Positions 1 through 5,671 of a DNA stretch of 7,786 nt are shown piece by piece; positions within the stretch are counted from its first letter, which is position 1; each line of letters starts with the position of its first letter. This stretch comes from Candidatus Eiseniibacteriota bacterium (GTDB lineage Bacteria; Eisenbacteria; RBG-16-71-46). The stretch is taken from positions 1 to 7,786 of the forward strand of contig VBPB01000197.1 of NCBI GenBank assembly GCA_005893365.1, written 5' to 3'. Position numbers and translations under genes: made by a program. The notes beneath the pieces were generated by a model, which had not been told where the DNA came from, did no database searches, and saw only the letters and a program-made list of their open reading frames with translations.

Positions 1-1487
1 TGGTGAGCGACCAGGGACTCGACGCCTACGGGGCCGTGACCTGGGGCCAGTTCTTCGTCTACCAGGGCTTCAACCGCACCGCGGGCTGGATGCACACCTC
101 GAGCGGCGTGGACAACATCGACGATTTCGCCGAGCTCGTGACGAAGCGAGGCGACGCCTGGGTCTGCCGCGACGGGGACCGCGAGCTGCCGCTGGCCCGG
201 CGCACCATCACGGTGCCCTTCCGCACCACCGGTGGCATGGCCACCCGGACCTTCACGGCCTACTTCACGCGGCACGGCCCGGTGGTCCGGACGCTGGGCG
301 AGCGATGGGTGAGCGTGAGGCTCATGTGGAAGCCGGTGGCGGCACTCACCCAATCGTTCACCCGCACCAAGGCCGCCGACTACACCGCATTCCGCCGGGT
401 GATGCGGCTGCACGCGAACTCTTCCAACAACACGGTGTTCGCCGACGCACGCGGGAACATCGCGTACTTCCATTCCAACTACATCCCGCGGCGGGACGAT
501 CGCTTCGACTGGACCCAGCCGGTGGACGGCAGCGATACCGCCACGGCCTATCGCGGCCTGCTGTCCGTCGACGAGACGCCGAATCTCCTCAACCCGTCCG
601 TCGGCTGGCTCTACAATTCGAACAATTGGCCGTGGTCCGCGGCGGGGCCCGCCAGTCCGCATCGCGATGCGTTCCCGCGCTACGTCGAAACCGGCCTCGA
701 GGAGTCCCCGCGGGGGGCCCACGCGCTTCGCCTCCTGACGGGTGCCAGGGATTGGACCATGAGCAGCCTCGCGGCGGCAGCCTTCGACAACTACCTGCCG
801 GCGTTCGAGCGCTTGATCCCAGCCTTGCTACGCGCCTACGACCAGGCCCCGGCGACGGACTCGCTCGCGCGCCGGCTGGCGGAACCGATCGCGACGCTGC
901 GCGGTTGGGACGACCGCTGGGGGCTCGCCTCGATCCCCACCTCGCTCGCCGTGGCTTGGGGATCCTTCGCGGTACGGGCGACGAGCGACAGCGCCAAGGC
1001 CGCGGGCCTCACGGCCCAGACCTACATCGCGCAGCGCGCCCCCGCGGGCCAGCTGATCGGCGCGCTGGCCGCGGCGGTGGACAGCCTCACGAGAGGCTTC
1101 GGGACCTGGAAGCTACCCTGGGGTGAGATCAACCGGTTCCAGCGGTTCAACGACGATATCGCGCCCCGCTTCGACGATGCGCAACCCAGCATCCCGATCG
1201 CCTTCACCTCGGGCATCTGGGGCTCGCTGGCATCGTTCGCGGGGAAGCCCTCCCCCAACGCCAGGAAATGGTACGGCTCGAGCGGCAACAGCTTCCTCGC
1301 CGTGGTCGAGTTCGCCGACAGCGTGCGGGCGAAGGCGGTCACCGCCGGAGGCGAGAGTGGGGATCCCGGCTCTCCGCACTTCCGTGACCAGGCGGAGCGC
1401 TACGCCACCGGGGATCTGAGGGACGTCTACTTCTACCGCTCGCAACTCCGCGGCCACACGGAGCGAGCGTATCATCCCGGCAACTGA
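1..1487 (+). CDS. Penicillin-acylase-family N-terminal nucleophile hydrolase, C-terminal part (5' end outside window)
   Basis: This is the C-terminal part of a periplasmic-type amidase of the penicillin G acylase/acyl-homoserine-lactone acylase family (Ntn hydrolases that cleave themselves into alpha and beta chains). The reading frame is open to the left edge. The GTG at position 3 is best read as an internal valine, because family-conserved sequence (VTWGQFFVYQGFN) begins within a dozen residues of it. Counting from that codon, I see WMHTSSGVDNID at 29-40, RHGPVV at 90-95, ANSSNN at 138-143 (the conserved Asn region associated with the oxyanion hole), GNIAYFHSNYIPRRD at 151-165, PVDGSD at 173-178 and NSNNWPWSAAGP at 205-216. 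The end carries the typical GESGDPGSPHFRDQ region and a final YHPGN. The alpha chain, signal peptide and catalytic N-terminal Ser of the beta chain must lie upstream and cannot be checked. Family assignment is firm. The substrate (beta-lactam, acyl-homoserine lactone or another amide) is not decidable from this part. Confidence 0.93.
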   Translation, partial: VSDQGLDAYGAVTWGQFFVYQGFNRTAGWMHTSSGVDNIDDFAELVTKRGDAWVCRDGDRELPLARRTITVPFRTTGGMATRTFTAYFTRHGPVVRTLGERWVSVRLMWKPVAALTQSFTRTKAADYTAFRRVMRLHANSSNNTVFADARGNIAYFHSNYIPRRDDRFDWTQPVDGSDTATAYRGLLSVDETPNLLNPSVGWLYNSNNWPWSAAGPASPHRDAFPRYVETGLEESPRGAHALRLLTGARDWTMSSLAAAAFDNYLPAFERLIPALLRAYDQAPATDSLARRLAEPIATLRGWDDRWGLASIPTSLAVAWGSFAVRATSDSAKAAGLTAQTYIAQRAPAGQLIGALAAAVDSLTRGFGTWKLPWGEINRFQRFNDDIAPRFDDAQPSIPIAFTSGIWGSLASFAGKPSPNARKWYGSSGNSFLAVVEFADSVRAKAVTAGGESGDPGSPHFRDQAERYATGDLRDVYFYRSQLRGHTERAYHPGN

Positions 1488-1524
1488 CCCGACGCCCGCT
1501 CGGCGCACCTAATGACGATTCCAT

Positions 1525-2103
1525 TTAGCCTTCGTCGTTCAGGCAGGCGTCGATGCGGCGCTGCCGCTCTGCGAAGCTGCGCACGAAGCTGACGACGAAC
1601 ACGGCCGCGAACCCGAGCTGCGCCAGCGCCATCGGCAGCGCGGCCGACGCCCGGCGTCCCACCACGGCCCAGGCCACCAGGCTGAACGCCACGCCCGCGG
1701 GCACCAGGACCACCATCTCGTAACGCTGGCGTCGGACCACGTGCTCGTAGAGCGCCTGCTGCGCCGCGCCGGCCGGAACCGCCCCGCGGTGGCGCAGCAT
1801 CAGCCGGTAGTCGTAGAGATAGAGGGCCCAGGTGACGAGGAAGCTCACCAGCATGAAGCCGAACCAGTCCCGCGGGCGGTCCATCGCCATGAAGGTCAGG
1901 CACTCGCAGAACGCCAATCCGAAGTAGAAGAAGTAGTGCACCAGGTCCGCCGGCCAGCGGACGAAGGAGATCGCGTGGATGAGCGAGACCGACCAGAAGG
2001 ACAGCACGAACGCCAGCCCGCTCAGCATGAAGGCGTAGGTCTCGATCCGGTGGGCGCGCAGGAGCGGTGCCGACGCCAACTTCCGCGCTGCCGCGTAAGG
2101 CAT
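1525..2103 (-). CDS. Five-helix integral membrane protein of unknown function
   Basis: I do not recognise this 192-residue protein. It has about five hydrophobic segments, at roughly residues 23-45, 54-75, 79-97, 127-148 and 155-176, so it should sit in the inner membrane. A basic loop (YDYRLMLRHRG) follows helix 3, another charged loop (HVVRRQRYE) precedes helix 4, and the cytoplasm-like tail ends in FAERQRRIDACLNDEG. An aromatic stretch (YFFYFGLAFCECLTFMAMDRPRDWFGF) spans helices 2 and 3. I chose ATG at 2103. The same frame can be extended to an ATG at 2217, but the 38 added residues are Pro/Gly/Arg-rich, non-hydrophobic and would overrun most of the divergent intergenic region. No strong ribosome binding site precedes 2103, so the start is the weak point. 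The gene converges on the acylase with a 37-base gap and is divergent from the secretin. That it is a real gene is supported by the coherent helix pattern; its function is unknown. Confidence 0.75.
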   Translation of the reverse strand: MPYAAARKLASAPLLRAHRIETYAFMLSGLAFVLSFWSVSLIHAISFVRWPADLVHYFFYFGLAFCECLTFMAMDRPRDWFGFMLVSFLVTWALYLYDYRLMLRHRGAVPAGAAQQALYEHVVRRQRYEMVVLVPAGVAFSLVAWAVVGRRASAALPMALAQLGFAAVFVVSFVRSFAERQRRIDACLNDEG

Positions 2104-2206
2104 TCGCGCTCGATGGGTGGCGGGTCCAGACCCCCCTGCTGGGGGCCCGTGAATCCCCGGTGGGCACACACGCCCGCGCTGGGCTACTCTCTCCTGCCCC
2201 CCCTGA

Positions 2207-2223
2207 TGCCGCTGCATGCGGCA
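2207..2223 (+). other. Small inverted repeat in the secretin leader
   Basis: TGCCGC and GCGGCA form a perfect 6-bp stem around a five-base loop (TGCAT), ending 11 bases before the GAGGAG ribosome binding site of the secretin gene. It could be a leader hairpin or a dyad operator in the divergent intergenic region 2104-2247. Nothing else in that region, including any clear -35/-10 pair, stands out. A 6-bp stem is easily found by chance in G+C-rich DNA. Confidence 0.3.
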
Positions 2224-2247
2224 GGCTGCTCATCGAGGAGTCCACCC

Positions 2248-3266
2248 ATGCGGTGCCTTCCGGTCGTACTCGTGCTGTCAGGGCTGTTGACCATCACGAC
2301 GGCCCGAGCCTCGGAGCCCGGGGACAGTTCCCCGCGCGTGGTGTACCTCAAACCCGCCTACGTACCGCCGGGCGAACTCTCGGAGATGATCGGCGTGCGG
2401 TTCACCGACGCGCGCGGCCTGGTCGAGTGGCGGGACACCACCGGAGGGCATGCGGTAACGACGCCGCCAACCTGCTCATCTTCTCGGGCGAGCCGGCCGA
2501 TGTCGCCGCGGTCGAGGCCTTGGCGAAGGCCGCGGACCTGCCGCCGCGCCAGATCGCCATCGAGGCCCGCATCGTGGAGGTGAACGAGACGAAGGCCCGG
2601 GCGCTCGGCATCGACTGGGACCAGCTGGTGCGCTCATCAGGCGCCTACCTGGCCTTCCGCTGGGAGGAGTTCAAGCGATCAAGCGACAGGAACACGTTCC
2701 GCGAGCTGAGCGCAAGCGCCAACGTCAACGTCGCGAACAGCCTCCGCCTGCTGGAGGAGAACAACGCACTCACCACGCGCAACGCCCCGCGCATCCTGAC
2801 GCTCAACAACCGCCGCGCCGACATCCTGGACGGGCAGCGCGCCACCTACGTGACGCGCTATTCGACCTTCACCAACCTGTTCGCCACCGACTCGATGGAC
2901 GCCGGCCTCAAGCTGAGCGTCCTCCCGTCCCTGGGCCAGAGCGGCTACCTGACGCTCAACATCCGCGCCGAACTCACCACCTTCGTCAACCAGATCTCGG
3001 GCAGCCCGGTGAAGGACGGCCAGATGGTCGAGAACACGGTGATCGTGAAGGACGGGGAGACGGTCCTGCTCGGCGGCTTCCAGCGCGAGTCGGAGCAGCG
3101 GGTCCGCCGCACCCTGCCGATCATCGGTCATGTGCTGCCCTTCCTGTTCTCGCGCAACGAGACCACGCGCACGACCACGCGCAGCTTCGTGATGCTCACC
3201 CCCCGCGTCGTGGACCTGGCGCCGCCCTCGGACCCGGGGACCGAGCAGCCGGAAGGGCGGCACTAG
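2248..3266 (+). CDS. Short secretin (type II/III secretion or type IV pilus family), reading frame interrupted near 2440-2462
   Basis: This is an outer-membrane channel protein of the secretin family. Translation starts at ATG 2248, placed 7 bases after GAGGAG (2235-2240). Residues 1-21 form a signal peptide (MRCLPVVLVLSGLLTITTARA, likely cut before SEPG). A secretin_N-like module follows (VVYLKPAYVPPGELSEMIG). Near GGHAV the coding sequence moves to the frame one base earlier and continues as DAANLLIFSGEPADVAAVEALAKAADLPPRQIAIEARIVEV, the classic bridge into the secretin barrel. The barrel shows NAPRILTLNNRRADILDGQ, KDGETVLLGGF, RRTLPIIGHVLPFLF and SFVMLTPRVVD. If the frame is repaired the protein is about 339 residues, much shorter than GspD- or PilQ-type secretins, so it has one N-domain and no visible S-domain. 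A beta-barrel-like gene follows, but no partner ATPase, pseudopilin or pilotin is in the window. Both halves share codon style and fit one family, so this is one gene. The interruption may be a real mutation or a base-call error. Confidence 0.85.
2440..2462 (+). other. Probable frameshift site (one base missing, or two extra) in the secretin gene
   Basis: Upstream of here the protein-like reading is in the frame of ATG 2248 (ending ...GLVEWRDTTGGHAV). Downstream, the secretin match is in the frame of codon 2460-2462 (DAANLLIFSGEP...). The first frame stays open to 2583, but its product after this point is Arg/Ser/Pro-rich noise. The second frame is open upstream to 2067, and its product before this point is equally unlike a protein. 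The join corresponds to loss of one base, or gain of two. No X-XXY-YYZ slippery heptamer is visible, so programmed frameshifting is unlikely. The exact base cannot be placed from stop codons; it is bracketed by protein similarity only. Confidence 0.8.
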
Positions 3267-3306
3267 CGGTCGCGTGTCGGGCTGCGCTCGGCGGACGATC
3301 AGGCGC

Positions 3307-3326
3307 CGGGCGCCGGCCGGCGCCCG
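3307..3326. repeat. Perfect 20-base G+C palindrome between secretin and beta-barrel gene
   Basis: CGGGCGCCGGCCGGCGCCCG is its own reverse complement, centred between 3316 and 3317. It lies 41 bases after the secretin stop, within the 183-base gap before the next gene. As RNA it could fold into a strong stem with a tight loop, acting as a terminator or mRNA-stabilising hairpin. No T-run follows it, so it is not a canonical intrinsic terminator. As DNA it could be a binding dyad. The rest of the gap, 3267-3449, shows no gene and no promoter I can defend. Confidence 0.55.
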
Positions 3327-3449
3327 TCCGACACCACCCTCGCCCCCGGCCGCCCCTCCGGCGTGATCTCGGGCATTGGTTCAAGCCATGTCTCGCGGGT
3401 GCCGATACCCCGGAGACTCGCCTTGACCCATGAGATCACGGAGGAGCCC

Positions 3450-4178
3450 ATGTCGTGCGCCCGGCTGTCCCTGACCGCATGCCTGCTCTTGACCTGCCTG
3501 CATGCCACCCCCGCCCACGCCCTCTTCGCTCCGTACGTTCGCGTCGGGTTCGGCGGGAATCGGCAGATGATGCACGCGGTCAACGACGCCATCGCCGCCG
3601 ACATCGGTTGGGCGGCGGCAGGCGGGGTGCCGGTGTCCGCTCATCCGGTGAGTCCGGGGTACGGAGCGGCGGTGAGCGCGGGACTCTGGATCGTGCCCTT
3701 CCTCCGGGTCGGCGCCACCTATGGCCGGCAGCACACCCGGGACGACTACGAGTATCGCCAGACGGGGTTCCTCTACAAGAACGACTTCACGTTTGGCATG
3801 AGGGAGACCGGACTCGAGGCCGCCGTGCGCCTGCGCTCGCTGGGGGGCTTCACCTTCGGCGGCACCGCGGCGCTCAGTCGCGGCCGGGCCGACGAGGCCT
3901 TCGCGCTCGAGAACGTCCACGGCACCTACTACGAGAACTTCACCTCGTACCGCGAGCGCCGGACCTACGGAGCGTTCTTCGGCTTCGACCGGACCGCGCC
4001 CAACGGCGTGGCCGGCTTCATCCAGGCTGGTTACCAGTGGCGCGCGATGGGCTCCATGCCAGGCACGTTCCAGATCTCCGACAACGGGACCAACTCGGTG
4101 GTCGATAGTCAGACCGTGCCGGTGGACTTCAGCGGCTGGTCGGTGCGGGCGGGGTGCGGCTTCGACCTGCACCGGTAG
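3450..4178 (+). CDS. Secreted, probable outer-membrane beta-barrel protein
   Basis: This 242-residue protein starts at ATG 3450, preceded by GGAGG (3440-3444) with a 5-base spacer. An upstream in-frame ATG at 3363 would bury the signal peptide and lacks a comparable site. Residues 1-24 form a signal peptide (MSCARLSLTACLLLTCLHATPAHA) with an AHA cleavage site before LFAPY. The mature part alternates polar and hydrophobic residues with many Tyr, Phe and Gly (APYVRVGFGGN, FLRVGATYGRQ, FTFGMRETGLEAAVRLRSLGGFTFGGTAAL, TYGAFFGFDRT, VAGFIQAGYQWRAMG, FSGWSVRAGCGFDLHR), as in 8- to 10-stranded OmpX/opacity-like barrels. The final residue is Arg rather than the usual C-terminal aromatic; the nearest Phe is three residues from the end, which is atypical for BAM recognition. 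I do not recognise a specific family. It lies downstream of the secretin on the same strand, so co-expression is possible, although the gap is wide and contains a palindrome. Confidence 0.75.
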   Translation: MSCARLSLTACLLLTCLHATPAHALFAPYVRVGFGGNRQMMHAVNDAIAADIGWAAAGGVPVSAHPVSPGYGAAVSAGLWIVPFLRVGATYGRQHTRDDYEYRQTGFLYKNDFTFGMRETGLEAAVRLRSLGGFTFGGTAALSRGRADEAFALENVHGTYYENFTSYRERRTYGAFFGFDRTAPNGVAGFIQAGYQWRAMGSMPGTFQISDNGTNSVVDSQTVPVDFSGWSVRAGCGFDLHR

Positions 4179-4209
4179 ACCTTCCCCCGCGACCCCCCGC
4201 GGGCGCCCT

Positions 4210-4232
4210 GCCGCGGCCTCCGCGACCGCGGC
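4210..4232. terminator. Possible shared hairpin between convergent genes
   Basis: GCCGCGG (4210-4216) pairs with CCGCGGC (4226-4232) to give a 7-bp G+C stem with a nine-base loop. It lies in the 55-base gap between the convergent ends of the beta-barrel gene and the decarboxylase. The location suits a bidirectional terminator, but neither side has a clear T-run and stems like this occur by chance in such G+C-rich sequence. Confidence 0.35.
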
Positions 4233-4233
4233 G

Positions 4234-5658
4234 TTAGTCCGCGGCGATCGCGGCGGCGATCTCGGCCAGCGCTTCCTCCACGTCGCTCAGGTGGCTCCGG
4301 AAGCACAGGATGCACAGGCGCAGATAGTGCCTTCCCCATAGCCGGGTGGAGCTGAGCTGCACGCGGCCGCGCGCCAGCACGCGCGCGTGGAGCCGCTCGG
4401 TCGCCTGGTCCCCCTCGCCGCGCACGCGGAAGGCGACGCACGAGAGCTGGGGTGCTTGGACGGTCTCGATCCCCGGCATCTCCAGCAGCCCCTCGTGCGC
4501 CAGCTGCGCCAGGATCAGCTTCTCCTCCAGCGCCGCGCGGAAGCGCTCGACGCCGTGGAGCTTGAGGCTCATCCACAGCCGCAGCCCGCGGAAGTGCCGG
4601 GTCAGCTCGGGCGAGTAGTCGGCCGGGGACACCTCTCCGCCGGCGTGGACGTCCTTGAGGTAACTGGACGTGAAGGCGAAGCCCTTGCGCAGCGCGTCGC
4701 CGTCGCGGACCAGGACCGCGCCGCACCCGTAGGGCAGGAACAGCCCCTTGTGCGGGTCCAGCACCACCGAGTCGGCCCGGGCCATGCCCGCGAGCAGGGC
4801 GTGCGCGCGCTCGGTCAGGATGAAGAACCCGCCGTAGGCCGCGTCGACGTGCAGCCACAGGCCGGCGGCCGCCGCGACCGCCGCGATCTGGTCCAGGGGA
4901 TCGACCGCCCCGGTGTTCACCGTCCCGGCGCTCGCGAACACCATCCACGGGAGCAGGCCGCGGCGCCGGTCCTCCTCGATCCGTCGCGCCAACTCGGGGA
5001 CCGACATCCGCAGCCGGTCGTCGACCGGCACGGAGCGCACCGGGAGAGGCCCAAGGCCCGCGATGTGCAGCGCCTTGCGGATCGAGAGATGGCATTCGTC
5101 GGTGAGGTAGACCACGCCGCGCGCCCAATCGGCCGGCGGCCGGGTCTCGCGCGCCGCCACCACCGCGGTCAGTGCCGCGAGCGAGCCGCCGCTCTGCAGC
5201 GTGCCCCAGGCGCCCGCCGGGTAGCCGATCATCTCGACCAGCCACTGGACCGCGCTGTTCTCGATCTGGGCGGCGCCGGGCGAGGCGCCGTAGACGCTGG
5301 CGTACGGATTCGTGAGCGCCGCCAGGAAGTCGCCGAACGCCGCACTGGGCAACCCGCCGCCGGGGACATAGCCGAAGAACCGCCCCGATGTCGGCACCAG
5401 GCTGCGCGTCAGCACCGCCTCGCGGTACTCCGCCAGGACCGCCTCGAAGGGCGCGGCGGTGGTCGGCAGGGGCGTGCGCGGCGGGGGACCGGCGCCCTCG
5501 CCGTGGAACGCGGGCCCGTCCGCGTTGGCGGCCACGAACTCCGCCGCGAAGCGGGTCAGGTGCTCGAGCCACTCCGACAGCGCCTGCGACGAGGTGTCCA
5601 ACTCACGCGCGCGGGCCTCGAGCGAGGCCAACGACGTCCCGAGCTCCTGCGCGCCCAA
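4234..5658 (-). CDS. Group II pyridoxal-phosphate-dependent amino acid decarboxylase
   Basis: This 474-residue enzyme belongs to the aromatic-L-amino-acid/glutamate decarboxylase family (PLP fold type I), about the usual length. Visible landmarks are GRFFGYVPGGGLPSAAFGDFLAALTN (92-117), SPGAAQIEN (126-134), SGGSLAAL (156-163), His190 in TDECHLSIRKA (the PLP-stacking His), the HVDAAYGG motif with Asp272 that contacts the pyridine nitrogen, and DPHKGLFLPYGCGAVLVRD with the Schiff-base Lys304. Tyr333 in TSSYLKD lines up with the catalytic-loop Tyr of animal and plant aromatic decarboxylases (Phe there marks aldehyde synthases), so amine formation is the expected reaction. HFRGLRLWMSLKLHGVERF (355-373) matches the conserved arginine region after the loop. 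The start is TTG at 5658, supported by GGGAGG six bases upstream. It follows the FAD oxidase by 13 bases and is probably co-transcribed with it. The amino acid substrate (aromatic or other) cannot be read from sequence alone. Family confidence is high. Confidence 0.95.
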   Translation of the reverse strand: MGAQELGTSLASLEARARELDTSSQALSEWLEHLTRFAAEFVAANADGPAFHGEGAGPPPRTPLPTTAAPFEAVLAEYREAVLTRSLVPTSGRFFGYVPGGGLPSAAFGDFLAALTNPYASVYGASPGAAQIENSAVQWLVEMIGYPAGAWGTLQSGGSLAALTAVVAARETRPPADWARGVVYLTDECHLSIRKALHIAGLGPLPVRSVPVDDRLRMSVPELARRIEEDRRRGLLPWMVFASAGTVNTGAVDPLDQIAAVAAAAGLWLHVDAAYGGFFILTERAHALLAGMARADSVVLDPHKGLFLPYGCGAVLVRDGDALRKGFAFTSSYLKDVHAGGEVSPADYSPELTRHFRGLRLWMSLKLHGVERFRAALEEKLILAQLAHEGLLEMPGIETVQAPQLSCVAFRVRGEGDQATERLHARVLARGRVQLSSTRLWGRHYLRLCILCFRSHLSDVEEALAEIAAAIAAD

Positions 5659-5664
5659 CCGCTG

Positions 5665-5670
5665 CCTCCC
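5665..5670 (-). promoter_or_regulatory. Ribosome binding site that fixes the TTG start of the decarboxylase
   Basis: On the minus strand this reads GGGAGG, six bases before the TTG at 5658-5656 and just after the oxidase stop codon (5674-5672). Codons upstream of the TTG in the same frame offer no ATG or GTG close by, so this site decides the start. It also supports translation from a shared transcript. Confidence 0.7.
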
Positions 5671-5671
5671 T

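Noticed and set aside
305..1126. Alternative-frame open reading within the acylase.
   Set aside because: It overlaps the acylase entirely in another frame, and its product is Arg/Gly/Pro-rich noise with no conserved motif, whereas the main frame matches the acylase family along its whole length.
2132..2145. CCCCC-TGCT-GGGGG inverted repeat upstream of the membrane protein start.
   Set aside because: A 5-bp stem of C and G in this composition is expected by chance and has no T-run or positional support.
2067..2460. Start of the secretin at ATG 2067, as a simple reading of the long frame would give.
   Set aside because: The first 130 or so residues in that frame are low-complexity Arg/Pro/Gly sequence that overlaps the divergent gene. 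A proper signal peptide and ribosome binding site exist at 2248 in the neighbouring frame.
2440..2470. Programmed -1 ribosomal frameshift in the secretin.
   Set aside because: No slippery heptamer and no convincing downstream stem or pseudoknot is visible, and secretins are not known to use recoding. Mutation or base-call error is simpler.
3161..3183. Two copies of GACCACGCGCA with a 12-base period near the secretin C-terminus.
   Set aside because: It encodes a TTR-T-TTR stretch inside a conserved coding region. Two short copies do not make a functional repeat array.
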